From positions 30,581,274 through 30,645,273 of the forward strand of contig OZ022257.1 in NCBI GenBank assembly GCA_963978905.1: DNA of 64,000 nt. Reading direction: 5' to 3'. Below the pieces are notes generated by a model. That model made no database searches. It worked only from the letters and a program-made list of their open reading frames with translations, and was not told where the DNA came from. Shown piece by piece: positions 46,495 to 58,024 of this stretch; the stretch's first letter is position 1, and the number at the start of each line of letters is the position of its first letter. The DNA comes from Trichostrongylus colubriformis (Eukaryota; Nematoda; Chromadorea; Rhabditida; Trichostrongylidae). The translations under genes and the position numbers were made by a program.

Positions 46495-46670
46495 CAGTTT
46501 GAGAAAACAAGGGATAAGCTTCCCGGACTCAACCCCTTCATGCCATATGCTGACCTCAATGGGGATAGTAGCACCTTTTTGTGCGACACGATTTCCACAT
46601 TGTAGACTGCATGTGCATGCCGCGCTGCACTCCACAAATGGCCATTCAAGCGAAATTTCGTCGACAAGTC
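46495..46670 (-). CDS. Pre-SET exon of a histone methyltransferase-like gene
   Basis: Acceptor ATTTCAG (minus strand) precedes the exon at 46670. The peptide GLVDEISLEWPFVECSAACTCS (read in two parts: GLVDEISLEWPF and VECSAACTCSLQCGNRVAQKG) matches the end of the zinc-binding pre-SET domain, ECn..C.C...C.NRv.Q.G, as in SUV39/G9a/SETDB-type H3K9 methyltransferases. The donor may be CTG before GTGAGA (exon to 46495) or ATTGAG before GTCAGC (exon to 46555). The shorter choice fits SET families better. The SET C-terminal exon at 38.4 kb is on the same strand and downstream. Confidence 0.65.
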
Positions 46671-47551
46671 CTGAAATTGATAAACTATGCATGTATACAG
46701 AAAGCAACCCCCCCCCCCAGGCAGTTTTTCACAGAGGACTAGCAGTTATCCTTTTTTAGCTAAAATACCCTATGGGAGCATTCCACGATTCAATTACTTC
46801 CTTTTACAGACATTGCCAAGGGTCGCTCATCTGCGGAACCCTCTACACGCACTTCCCTCCTACAGTGGAGTGCTTGCAGGTTTCACCAAAGATGCGGCAC
46901 CAGGGTCTTTGAGGCAGTTTCAGTCAGTACCATTTCAAGACCATTCAGCCCCACCATTATAGGAATCGCCAATGGCTCGTCGTTTCGCTATAGTAGTCCC
47001 ACATTTTGGTGAATCACACAATTTTCTTTTTTTTTCACGTCACTAACCGTCCACTAGGCCAATCAGCGGGGGCAATAGCTACGGCTAAATTCAGAGGCTT
47101 GACTACCATCGCAACAAACAGTTATCGCGGCTCACCGTCAAAGACCCTTCATACGATCTGTACTATACGAAATTTGCTCAGCGTTTCCGATTTCTGCGCC
47201 AAGCATCCGTGTACATGTGCATTAATAGATGGTGCTGGTCTTAGCAGTCTGCAAGGTAGAGGTCAATTACTGTTAATTGCCACTGAGTTGTTATAAGGTT
47301 TCATGGAGTTGTAAAGTACAAAGTTTTCATGAGGCTTCATAAGTTAGATGATCTGTGAGACATTACAGATTCGCCCTTTTTCAAGCATGCGTGTGACAAT
47401 TTTTCAGATTCCTAGTCTCGTAGTTTGAAGTCGAAAAAACTAGCTCTCGCTTTCGCTCAAGTATCACATTATTCATTTGCTTTCAAGTGACTAGCTATGG
47501 GAGGAGAACCTATGGGTTCTTACTACGACGAGGAATTCTGTATCGAGCGAG
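46671..47551. other. Possible upstream SET-gene sequence; poly-C tract
   Basis: On minus, 46990-46890 reads DEPLAIPIMVGLNG, faintly like the pre-SET entry (EPIPIPxVNxVD), before a possible donor. It is too weak to call. A C run of about 10 is near 46709. Confidence 0.3.
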
Positions 47552-48106
47552 TTAAAGACAGCATTAAGGGTTATGCGGTAATGGAGAAATTCCTACAAGA
47601 ATCACTCACATGGTAGTCCTGGGCCTAAGAAGGCTATCTGTGGCGAAATCCCGGTATATAAGCGCCCCTCCGAGCTGTGGAAACGCCGAAAACGCAACAA
47701 CCCCCATCTGTCCCGCCTCTTGATAGGCCGATCCCGCCTCCACGCGACGTGATTCGTGGTCGGCTATGATGAGAGCGGCCGAGGATATGTGGAGAGATTG
47801 AAGGTATTCCGGGGCGCTTACTCAGTTTTAGCATGAAGCTCACTCCAGAAAATAGACGCTGTTGTATTTCCAAATATTCCCTTGTGTTTATTGGCGACAT
47901 GCCGATGGGAACCTATTTCGCACTACCCGTCTCTTGACGGACAGGTCGTCCGCGTCGAAAATTAACAGTGGATAAGGGGTCCTATTCTGAAGTTTTTGGC
48001 CAATTCCATCCGTTGTTTCTTCACTGTCCTGTTACTAGGCATCTCGCCTTTCCCATTCATTACTTCTTTTATTTTTCATCCGACTTTCCCCTAATGCTGC
48101 CTTTAA
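47552..48106 (+). mobile_element. TTAA-flanked MITE, family C copy 1
   Basis: TTAA borders at 47552 and 48103. Tips AGACAGCATTAAGGG and CCCCTAATGCTGCCT are inverted repeats. A copy in the opposite orientation lies at 49581-50138. The minus frame 47634-47900 corresponds to the plus frame 49781-50056 of the other copy. Confidence 0.8.
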
Positions 48107-48566
48107 TGAATGATCCAAAACAAAAACGACTATAGCTTTGCAGAAAAACCTGCACAATATAATTCAAGATTGCCATCAGCAGAACGGTTATGCATTGTTC
48201 CTTGGGTGGGAAGTACTAAGCATGTTTGGAGTGAACGAGAATTTCCCAGAAATGCTGAAGTCCACTAACCATGTTCGTTATAGGCCCCGCTGTTGCATAC
48301 ACATCCGGATGAGCATACATCATCACAGCAACAGAACTGAAATATTTTCAAAACATAATAATCATCATATTTCCTCTAGGAATGATGCCAGAATGATTAC
48401 CGCTACTACTGAATTTGATCTCGCTGCCAGTACTCCATTACGATCCACTACTCGAGATGTGTAGATGAATGCGGCTACTGTTGCTGAGTCGGCGTCATTC
48501 ACAACTCGAACGGGAAATCGCTCAGAACCCTTCGAAAGATCTCTGAATATCCTCTACTGTAATCGG
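48107..48566. other. No recognised feature
   Basis: A 108-codon frame (48138-48464) is without motifs. Confidence 0.3.
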
Positions 48567-49440
48567 CTAAGTGTGTCTGTTGTCGCGTTTGACCGGAATT
48601 TCATATCTCACGTCGCAGAAAAGCTGGGGCACTGAATTTAACGTGATATAATGTGTGGCGCGGGGACCCCAGCGGTGGTGGACCGAAAGTGATAACAGCC
48701 GATAAAGGCTGATAAGGAGCCTTGAAAGGTAAATGTCATCATATTCGTTTTGTCTTTTGCGTTGATTCCACAGCGCTCACATCCACAGGTGTATAGCAGG
48801 GTGGGACGGTGGCATCAACAGTGAAATTGAGTTGATAATACTCTACAAAGGGCGTCAAAAGAAGGCATTGAAGGATGCAGGGCCCTTAATGGTGACTTAT
48901 CAAAGCTGATAACGACTTATAGGGGCTGAAAGCCAATAGGAAACGAATGGGATGAAATCCGTTAAACCGATTGCTTATACGGCCACTATAGTAAAAGCGT
49001 CCGATGCGCAGTGAAATTGGGTGAGAACACTTCGTTCATGTTCTGATATCAGTTGCCTATGTATCGACCGTGTAAAACTGTCTAGCGCTCCAGATAACGG
49101 TGCATGCATCTTAATACTGCGATCTACATAGATGGGTAAGATACGACCTAGATTAGAGATGGCAAAGCAAGTGATCATTTTCTTATGCGGGCCAGCAACA
49201 ATAATGGGTATCAACCGCTGGACTATTTAAAATTCTAAATAGTGACGCATGTTTACAAAAACGATAAACATCGATAACTGACATATGGATCTACCACCAA
49301 GAAGTAAAAATCGGTTGCTCAGCCAGGGAGCAAGTTGTCACCAATCGATGCAATCAAACTCAAAACTACCGATCGCTAACATATCTAATCCCAATGGTGA
49401 CCACTTCCGAATAGTTAAATGATTAGTGGATGAACACATC
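48567..49440 (+). repeat. R1 repeat copy, short satellite
   Basis: A degraded head (TCATATCTCACGTCGCAG) is followed by about one satellite unit near 48710-48860. Then come the GGATGAAATCCGTTA.ACCG, TATCGACCG and AACGATAAACATCGATAA modules, in the same order as in 59886-61745. The extreme tail is missing. Confidence 0.7.
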
Positions 49441-49580
49441 TTACACTGATGCATTTACATTGGTCGTCGACATTAAGAAGAGGTAACGACCGCTAACTCA
49501 TCTGGACCTTCGACATGTGGTGCCTTCCTTCAGCTGTGCGATATGCAGTAGTAAATGATTAATTCCCGACACTCAATAAC

Positions 49581-50138
49581 TTAAAGGCAGCATTAAGGGG
49601 AAGTCGGACGAAAAGTAAAGGTAGTAGTGCACATGAAAGTCGAGATGCCTAGTAACAGGACAGTGGAGAAAAAATGGATGGAAATGGCCGAAAACCCGAG
49701 AAATAGGACCCCCTTCCCACCGTTGGTTCTAGGCGCGGACGACATTCCCGTCAAGATGCTGGTAGTCTGATCGTTTTCCATTGGCATGTTGCCAAGTAAA
49801 CACAAGGGAATATTTGGAAATACGACAGCATCTACTTTTTGGAGTGAGCTTCAGGCTAGAACTGCGAAAGCGCGCCACAAAACCTTCGATTCTGCCGCAC
49901 CTTCTTGGCCGCTCCCACCCCAGTCAATCGGGAATTAAGTCATCGGGAGGCGGGACCGCTGTGTCCAAGAGGCGGAACCGCTGCATGGTTGCGGCGTTTT
50001 ACGGCGTTTCTACAGCTCGGAGGGGCGCTTTTTCACCGGTGTTTCGCCAGAGATAGCCTTCTTAGGCCGAGGACTACCATGTGAGTGACTTATTGTAGGG
50101 ATTTCTCCATACCGCATTATCCCTAATGCTGTCTTTAA
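49581..50138 (-). mobile_element. TTAA-flanked MITE, family C copy 2
   Basis: An inverted copy of 47552-48106, 558 bp, with TTAA on both sides and tips AGGCAGCATTAAGGGG and CCCTAATGCTGTCT. It contains a frame of 91 codons homologous to the 88-codon frame of copy 1. Confidence 0.8.
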
Positions 50139-50530
50139 GCAATGAATACTCAACAAGTGAATCGACTCCGATACCAGTATCAACGGAATCTTTCGACAGC
50201 CGATTAACGTGGAATTTCAAATAGTGGCGGGTATTTGTAGCGATTCAAGTTGGGCTAGTACATAGTACTACGCTTATCACAATGTGGAACTGTGTGTATA
50301 TACTTATTCGTCGCTTGATTTCCCTATTACATAGTTTTACTGTGGTAATCGCGGTACTGTACGATAGTCCAACCGGTGAATGTTTAATGAACATATGTTT
50401 TTCACTGAACTGTGTGTTTATCTATTGCCGCAGTAGTGTCCTGCTCTCTGCTCTTCGCGTATTCTACACCAGTTGGCTGGTGAACACTGATGCTTGCATT
50501 TAACAATGGCGTCAGTAGGTCGACGGCATT
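50139..50530. other. No gene; R1-tail-like words
   Basis: ATTTCAAATAGTGGCGGG near 50212 and CACCAGTTGGCTGGTGAACA near 50468 resemble R1 tail modules. Confidence 0.35.
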
Positions 50531-51000
50531 GCTCTTTTCTGTGAACCTTACCTGTACCTGTACCTATTGTCGCGGATCGCCGCGACGATGGCCTCGGGGG
50601 CACCGCGCTCCCTGGCCCGTCCGCGCTGCGGCGCCGCTTGTCGCGTCATGCGACACGCGGTGGCTCCGCCCTCTGTGGTCGAAGCCGGTATATAAGGGCC
50701 GGCTGCCAACGGCCAGTCGGTTTTCACCGGGCAACGCCATGATGCTACCCAGGATCCAGGGGTGCCGTCGCACTCTTGGCTCACGAGTAGCGGAGCGCTG
50801 GCACATGAGTTGGCCGGTGTCCACCCCTGCTCCCCGACTGGGAGCAGCCGTGTGTTCAGATCCCCGCGAAGGCACCGACGACCACATGGCTACGTAACAC
50901 CAGCCGGATGGGGGTCTACTACGTACAGCCGACTGTCGGGAGTCGCCCTAGCGGAGGCGACTTGTGGGAGTCAGGTATGATATGTTGTATTATTGTTATT
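50531..51000 (+). promoter_or_regulatory. GC-rich block with TATA box
   Basis: A sharply GC-rich block has TATATAAGG at 50689-50697 and a small hairpin GTCGCGG-ATCG-CCGCGAC at 50569-50586. Open frames exist on both strands, an effect of composition. It could be a solo LTR or a Pol II promoter; no second copy exists in the window. Confidence 0.35.
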
Positions 51001-51129
51001 GCGTGATAAATGTGTGTTGTATTTCTTGTTGTGTAATCTATATGTAGTTCATGTGTTATATTTATATCCATGTTGTGTCTTGTCATGTTTGGTACTGGGG
51101 GCAGGTTGTCAGTGAAGTGACGTTCAGGG

Positions 51130-51310
51130 TTCGACGGCCCTCAGTCGGTGTAACGGGCGGTGTAGGGTATAGGTCGGTAATCCCCTTTGGTCCCCGGGGG
51201 AGGGTCCGCCCCGCCGGCCGTTGTGGCGGCCGCGGGGTGTCTCCGGTGGGGGCGTTTGGGGGGCATTATCCACCATTGGGTGCCTCCTGGACGCGAGAGG
51301 TTTGTGTGCG
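51130..51310. other. Second GC-rich block
   Basis: It contains CCCCGGGGGAGGGTCCGCCC and GGCCGTTGTGGCGGCCGCGG. It has no repeat partner and no motif. It follows a T/G-rich spacer after the TATA block. Confidence 0.35.
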
Positions 51311-52899
51311 CTAGGACGATGCAACACGCGAAGTCAAAAGGATGCCTTTGATCCGCGACACCTATTACCACCGAAACGAATCATCACCGCTCATCATTTT
51401 TAGCACGATTCTATGGCATTTTCACCTTATTACCCAAAGGTGGCACAGCTCCATTACTCATCTCTAACCCTCTACACATGACTGATAATTTCGATATTGA
51501 ACGATAGCCCCTTGTCCCCTGAATTTTCTCTCTATCTTTATCATTACCCACCTATTGGACAAAAACTCGATCGATATCGATCGACACTCATAACACATGG
51601 AATTTACTCCCTTTATCAATCTTTTTACCCCGTGAGTAGACTTTTAAAAGTGCAATACCGCCCCTAGATTTTGCAAAATCAACGTATTGCGGCTGAAAAA
51701 TCTGTCGCAATCAGCCGTTCTGCCACAACTTATGCAGGAGTCCAATTATTTCGAAAAACAGACTAGTGGCTAAAGCTCAACAGTACGAAGCTCCTTGTGT
51801 AGAACGCATTCATTTTTCTCTGCCGGATCATACTGATTTTCACGAAAAATGGAAAATTAACTCCCTGAGGCGGGATAAAGTATCATAATTGCGGGCATGA
51901 CAGCATCGTAAATTCTGACTTCACCTGAAAGCTTCAGCTGAAAGCTTCAATTCAGGCATTGTAAACCAAAAATGTCAATATATTCTTCAAGAGCATGATA
52001 TCGTGATCACTTTGATCCCAATCATGGATGGTTTTTTTAATCTTAATTTTTAAATTCGAGTAATTCCTTTATCCGAAATTCCACACATCATAGAGACAGT
52101 GAAGCTGTGGATGTGGAAAAGTTTTTTGAAACTTTTTTAGGGTAAAGAGGACTGCCTCGAAATTTCCAAACACTTTTCATTTCATGGATCGTCCTTTCTG
52201 CATACATGTCGGAGTCTGCACAAAAATGACTGAAATTATACCTACTGATTGTGAGTATGAAATTTCAACTGCAACATCATAAAAGCAGTCTTACAAAGAA
52301 AGCCTATCAGGTCATGGTGAGCTTTTTCGAAACGGTCTTCTGCATTCTATAGGGTCACATAATGAAGCAAAAAACCGGTCTTAAATTTGGCTATATGGTT
52401 ATGGGGATCAGAAAGTGAGTGACAAAAGTCGTTTAGAAAGGAACAATTCTGACAAGGTCGCTGCAATGCTTTCCAGCTGCTGTTCAATATATGCATATCT
52501 GAAGACTGTCTTCGATTCTAAGCCAAAACTACTGCGAGATGGTTCAAAAATATTAAATATACTCATAAAATATACTCATATACTCATACTCATAAATATA
52601 CCCATACTCATAAATACACTCATTATAAAATATAAAATCACTTACAGTAACTGCTAAACGAATCAAAGGAAACTCATAGGGAAGCACAGGTCGCTGTGCT
52701 TGCAGTGCTTGCATGGTCGAGATGGACTGGCATTGGCACGGTGATGAGGGTTTTCGTCGATCAACTCCCTTCGACGTTTTCGCTTCTGCATTTTCTTAAT
52801 TCTCTTTGTCCAACACTGTACTATTTGCACACATGCAAAATGACTGCAACTTTCGTCGCTGGTGCACAAAAGTGACCCCACTTGCAAGCATTCAGTGGT
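51311..52899. other. No gene; TACTCATA microsatellite at 52555-52625
   Basis: The microsatellite has about eight imperfect ATACTCATA-type units. The rest is AT-rich without features. Confidence 0.45.
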
Positions 52900-53520
52900 T
52901 GATGTGTTTGGACCCTTCGGCCCTAGCACGCGTGCCAGGCGTTTTCCTGCGAAACTAATGTGATATTCGTGCTCAAGACACACAATTAGCCTTGGCTATA
53001 AAGAACTATCCAAATTGAGATTTTGACCCAAACTCGAGACAATCGGCTGGACAATATTTCCTTATATCGGCTACCGACCTCCTTTTTTTGAGTGGTCTTT
53101 ACTATGGTACTAGTGGTACAAGCGGTTGCCCAAGTTTTCGAGCTTGGGTCAAAATCATGATTAGGCAGAAAACTTGCTACCTAGGGTCACACGTGCTTTG
53201 CGGGAAAACCCATGGGCGTTGGTAGGTCCAAACAAATCATTCTCCTAATACGCAAAAATAGTAAGGACAGCGGTTCCCTGACATAATGAAAAATGATTTT
53301 GCACACATTATGCACTTGTGGTCATACATGAGCACAAATGGATGAACCTAAGAAAAACGCGAAAACTTGTCCTCAGTGGGGATCGAACCATCAACCAATT
53401 TCTGGGCCCTCCAACCCATTAAGCCGAATTTGAGGCCGGTTATTTGCTTCATGTATGTGACCCTATAAAAAGCAAAAAAGGTCTGGAAAAAGTTCACCAC
53501 GACCTGATGGGCTTTCCTTG
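52900..53520. repeat. Repeat family H, divergent copy
   Basis: CCCTAGCACGCGTGCCAGGCG, then an AATTAGCC...GACCCAAACTCGAGACAAT module, with an inverted partner (TTCGAGCTTGGGTCAAAATC) 80 bp further on. It is more diverged than the 30-33 kb copies. Confidence 0.5.
53370..53440 (-). ncRNA. tRNA-like module
   Basis: Minus strand: CGGCTTAATGGGTTGGAGGG (A-box-like) and ATGGTTCGATCCCC (a good B box). It lies within family H sequence, as do the two modules at 31.5 and 33.2 kb. Confidence 0.45.
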
Positions 53521-54150
53521 AGAGCCGTTGGTGCTAGAAAACTGCATATCGTTCCAAACAACATGAGTCTTGGAAATTTTAAATTTGCTGAAGTAATCGA
53601 AAGAGACATGTATCACAACTGATTACTATTTATCAACTTATTCCAAAGCTCGCTCTGTCTCGATTAACAATGAGTTTATTTACAGATTTACTTTGTTGTC
53701 ACGCGGCTGACCGTCAGTTACCATTGACCCCTCACTATTGATCTCTTATGGCCAACTACTTACGCAATGGCCACAATGCTTTTGAGATGTAGAACAAAAG
53801 TGTCCCGTTATTTAGATAGACATTTAATTGCCTAGATGAAGATTCGTTAAGTTACATTGTTGATTTACAGCGCTGAAAATGTAATACAAATACCAGACTA
53901 CAACTGAGCTTGGACTGGATTTCCTCGTACTGGTATCACATTACGTGTTCAACCGCTTTTCTCTCGGTGTCTGAACAATTCTGAGAACAAATTGCGATTT
54001 TTGCAGTGAGGGTTGTCCGACTGATGACACGCTCCGCCCATTGAAGCCCAGCGGCGCGGTTCTCCGCTCGTTTTCAGTGTGTTCAAGATACCTTGGACAT
54101 TGGTCATTTCCAACGATTTTTCCTGGTATCAAGGCTGCGTTGTGACCCTA
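53521..54150. other. No recognised feature
   Basis: AT-rich spacer. Confidence 0.3.
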
Positions 54151-54360
54151 TTAGAGTTTTCGTTTCAAGTACGTCCACTTGGGGTGCACTCCGCCCACTA
54201 TACCTAGGCGTCTTTTATGGCTTTCAGAAAGTCACCGCTGACCTTAGGAAACGAAACATTGCACTGCACGCCCCGCCCACCGTGATTTCTTGAGAGACAG
54301 AGGGATGGGCGGAAGGACGGACAAACACACACGAAGCGTTTCATACATATTAGGGAAAAT
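54150..54360 (-). repeat. Relative of the 249-bp repeat, inverted
   Basis: It shares GGGCGGGGCGTGCA, AGGTCAGCG.TGA and GCGTC landmarks with 4060-4330 on the opposite strand. It is followed by a GGACGGACAAACACACACGA stretch. A similar end is at 62335-62400. Confidence 0.5.
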
Positions 54361-54380
54361 GGTGACCACCTGTCAGTTCG

Positions 54381-54713
54381 TTAAAGGCACACTCTGCGAT
54401 AACCTGATGGGTCGTTTTACCTTGTTGAAACATTAGATCCTTGGGTAACCAGTCGCGCTGCACCTTTTTCGCTTCGCCTCGGTGAGCTGTCACGGCTCTA
54501 CACCTGCTCGAACCCACTGCGACGCCGCCCATTTTGATCAGTTGACCAATAAGAGCGCTCAAGTGGGTGGCGTCGCAGTGGATTCCAGCAGATATAGGGA
54601 CGTGATAGCGCACCGGGGCGATGCGAAAAAGGTGCATTCAGACTGGTTACCCAAGGATCTACTGTTTCAACAAGGTAAATCGACCCATCAGATTATCGCG
54701 AAATGTGTCTTCA
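54381..54713. mobile_element. Foldback MITE, family F
   Basis: It runs from TTAA at 54381 to TTCA at 54710-54713. Arms of about 150 bp are imperfect inverted repeats (AACCTGATGGGTCG, CCTTGTTGAAAC, GCACCTTTTTCGC and their complements). It shares its right border tetranucleotide with the next element. Confidence 0.75.
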
Positions 54714-55121
54714 AAGGCACCAGTAGGGATAAGGGAAAACTGAGATCTAGGAGTACATGATCCCTGAAAGCGAACCTTCTACTTCAGAAGAGGTCATATG
54801 TGACGAAAATCGCATTAAAAACGCGGCTGGGGTCTTATGACAACCGCGCCGCACTGCATGTCGTTATGCGGCTATGCGACCGGGAGAGTAGCCGTGGAGG
54901 GGTGCGACAACAATCGCGGCCGGCTGGTTCAGACTCTGGCCTGTCATTAGTCCACTCGAGCTAGAGACGCAGAGGACGAGAAAGAGAAGGGGGATTTTCG
55001 ACTTTGTATTTCTCAGCTTTTTCGCCGTTTTATGTCGTTCTTTCTCTACCGTTATATTGCTGGGCACCTCTACTTTCGTAATCCCTCAATATGCCAAATT
55101 GACCCCTACCGGTGTCTTTAA
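54710..55121 (+). mobile_element. TTAA-flanked MITE, family B copy 2
   Basis: 412 bp; left tip AGGCACCAGTAGGGATAAGG, right end CCCCTACCGGTGTCTTTAA. It abuts foldback F with no spacer. Confidence 0.8.
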
Positions 55122-56656
55122 ATCTTCTATCTTTACTTGATGAGGCGATCGAACGTGCTGACATGGGGGTGGGTGACTAGTGGTGTGATCCCGCCTTCTT
55201 CGCACCTTTTAAATTGACGTTGCTTCCCACGTGAGGTGCGAGGCGACCCCAATAGCTGCGGAAACTCAGGATCTATGTCCAGTACTCCACCTTTTCGGTC
55301 ATCACACATAATGTTAACCACATTGGTCTGTAAACTGAAAAAAGCAGTATAAATGGGACAATGTACTTGAGAAGGCTATTCACAAATTCAAGAGCTTTTA
55401 ACATGCGCGCTCCTTGAGCTCTTTACACGAAAAGGTGGAGTATTGGAGATGACAATAAATTCTGGAGCTACATGAACTTCCTGAAAGCACAACTATATCA
55501 TGAGTTTTTGAAATATGACACGTTTCGAGATAAAATGAGATGGGAAAAAATGAGATGGCGAAATGCCTTTCTTGTGCAATCCCTCATGACATTTAACTAA
55601 TCGAAAGAAGTCATATCGCAAGCGCATGTACAATTTGGAACCAATAAAGCTATGTGAGCCTCAAATGTTCATGCAAGATCGATCTTTACTTGTGTGCTTC
55701 AACCCCTCGCTAATAAATAATAAATATAGCTATGCACAGTGGCAGTTAATCTGTCTTTCAGCCTATTGACCTTCATTCGGTTAATGGATCATTGTAGGTG
55801 ACACGATGATCCTTGAGTACTCGCGCTAACAGGGGTCGCTTTGCACCTCATGTACGAAACCACATAAATTATGAGCGAAAAAAAAGCGAGGTGGTACCAA
55901 AATCCCCTTCCGGTCAAGCGGTACGGTCATCACAGCTATGGTCTAAGAAACAAAATCTTGGATGATCTCTGCTCCGACCAACACAGATCATCATACCTGC
56001 AGTTACATCGGCGACCAGCGGTGGCTGTGTTCACAGACAGTGCGGCAAAGTGGCACTGCCGGAGTTCATGATTCTTTAGTCGGCATCAAATTGTTCAATG
56101 ATTGTTCAATGCTTTATTAAGCATTCACTGCCCTAGGAAAGGCAGTCTAGAAGACAAACCGCATACAAATACTACGGCGGTTTACTACGTAGATACCATC
56201 TCATCCCACCCCCCCCCCCACTCCTTGCGCGTCTGATGGTCTTTCTCTCACTGTCGATGCACTTGCAGTACGTTAGTTGAGGTGAAATATCTAGACTAGA
56301 GATGGATAAGACATGGACAGAAGAATCACAGCAACTCACTCATGGACTATTTTTCTGCGCAAAGTGAAAATAGGTGCTTTCGACATCTGGAACATTCGAC
56401 GTATGGCAAACTGTAATAAAACCTCATTGGTACATAACAAAGAAAAATCTGCAAAAGAGGACAGCTGGGATAAGTATAAATTGCCAAGTAGTCCTTTACG
56501 TTTAGTTTTGTTTTATCTGATTGATCAGTTATGAATAAAATTAGATAACTCCACTGACTCTGATCCCCCGTACCTGTTGGTGGGTGCTTGAACGAAGATT
56601 TATATTAAATTAGTCAAGAGGTTCCCATCACTTTGCGCGTTGCTGACTTCATTTGT
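55122..56656. other. No recognised feature
   Basis: It has a C run near 56210. Short frames only. Confidence 0.3.
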
Positions 56657-57068
56657 TTAAAGGCACCATTAGGGGTAAGGGAAAATTGAGATCTGGGAGT
56701 TCATGTTCTCGGAAACGAACCTTCTACTTCAGAAGAGGTCATATATGGTGAAAATCCCATTAAAAAACGCGGCTTGGGGTCTAATAACCATCCCGCAGCT
56801 CGGCATGCCGTTATGCGGTTATGCGGCCGGGGGAGTCGCCGTGGAGAGGCGGGACAACAATCGCAGCCGGCTGATTCAGGCTCTGGTCTGTCTTCAGTCC
56901 ACTCCGGCTAGTGACGCAGAGGACGAGATAGAGAATGGGGATTTTCGGGTTTCTAATGCTCGATTTTTTTCGCAGCTTTATGTCGTTTTTTCTCTACTGG
57001 TACATTGCTGAGCACATTTACTTTCGTAATACCCCAATTTGCCAAATTTACCCCTACCGGTGTCTTCA
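56657..57068 (+). mobile_element. TTAA-flanked MITE, family B copy 3
   Basis: 412 bp; left TTAA at 56657, right border mutated to TTCA. It has the sharpest tip of the family, AGGCACCATTAGGGGTAAGG. An internal frame of 102 codons (56703-57011) is not conserved as protein in the other copies. Confidence 0.8.
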
Positions 57069-57802
57069 AATGTGTATCTTTGTGTAATTCAGGCTAGCAA
57101 AGTGTCAGCTTACAAGCAAAAGAAGTAGTTCGAGATATAAGAGTATACTGTAGAAGGAACGCTATGGTTTATGCTGAACTTACGCGGGAATGAAAGTGTT
57201 CGAAAACAAACAAAACGTAATACAATCATAGTAATTTTTTGCAGTTTTAGGACAGCTAGAGGACTCTGAAGCTACCGCAAAGGAGCATCTGCAGGGACAG
57301 CGGACAAGGAAAAAGATCAAAGGCTCCTATCAAAAGACCCTCATCTGGACATCTGAGAGTATGCATCGATTGTGTTACAATCGCTTTTCCGCAATAATTA
57401 TGATAAGCGGATCAAGGGTAAAGTTCTCGGAGTTAAAGGCACAGTTCACAATAATATGAGTACCTTGGTTCCATCAGCGAACACATAGCCCCTTCCACAA
57501 CTGCAAAACGTATATACTACAATACCCGCCTTAAGTTTCCAAAAGAAAACGCAGAAAACGCGGACTCGGTTTTTTTTTCGTTTTTTTACTATAACTCGGT
57601 TCGTCTTCATCCGATCTTCTTATAAGTACACATCTTTCAAATCAAATCATCAAGCCCTATAAGATGGTCTATTCAAATTTTCAAAAAGCTAACTTTTTAC
57701 GTTCTCGCATGCACAAAGCACCAGTGGGCACTCACTAGCGAGCGGCGCGCGCTGTAATCATAACCAGGAGGCAAAGTTGCCCCCAACATAGCTCAAGAGC
57801 CC
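57069..57802. other. No gene; isolated AGTTAAAGGCACAG tip at 57433
   Basis: The tip resembles the TTAA MITE ends, but no partner end was found nearby. It may be a truncated element. Confidence 0.35.
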
Positions 57803-57810
57803 GGGTGACG

Positions 57811-58018
57811 GTTGGGACACACGAATCTAGGCCGTGACCCTGTGACAGCCTGTGGCCTTTGCCCTGCGACATGAATAATTCAGACAATTTGACTATACAA
57901 CAGAACAGACTTGCAAGGAGAACACGATTTACATGAACAAATTGTCTGAATTATTTAAGGCTTAGGTCAAAGGCCACAGGCTGTTACAAGGTCACGGCCT
58001 AGATTCGTGTGTCCCAAC
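57811..58018. mobile_element. Foldback element, arms about 80 bp
   Basis: Arms 57811-57890 and 57938-58018 are near-perfect inverted repeats (GTTGGGACACACGAATCTAG... and ...GAATAATTCAGACAATTT) around a 47-bp spacer. The frame at 58009-58269 starts in the arm and is not supported. Confidence 0.8.
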
Positions 58019-58024
58019 CTACAC

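Noticed and set aside
50564..50887. Three overlapping long frames in the GC-rich block
   Set aside because: High GC lowers stop frequency in all frames; no motif supports any of them.
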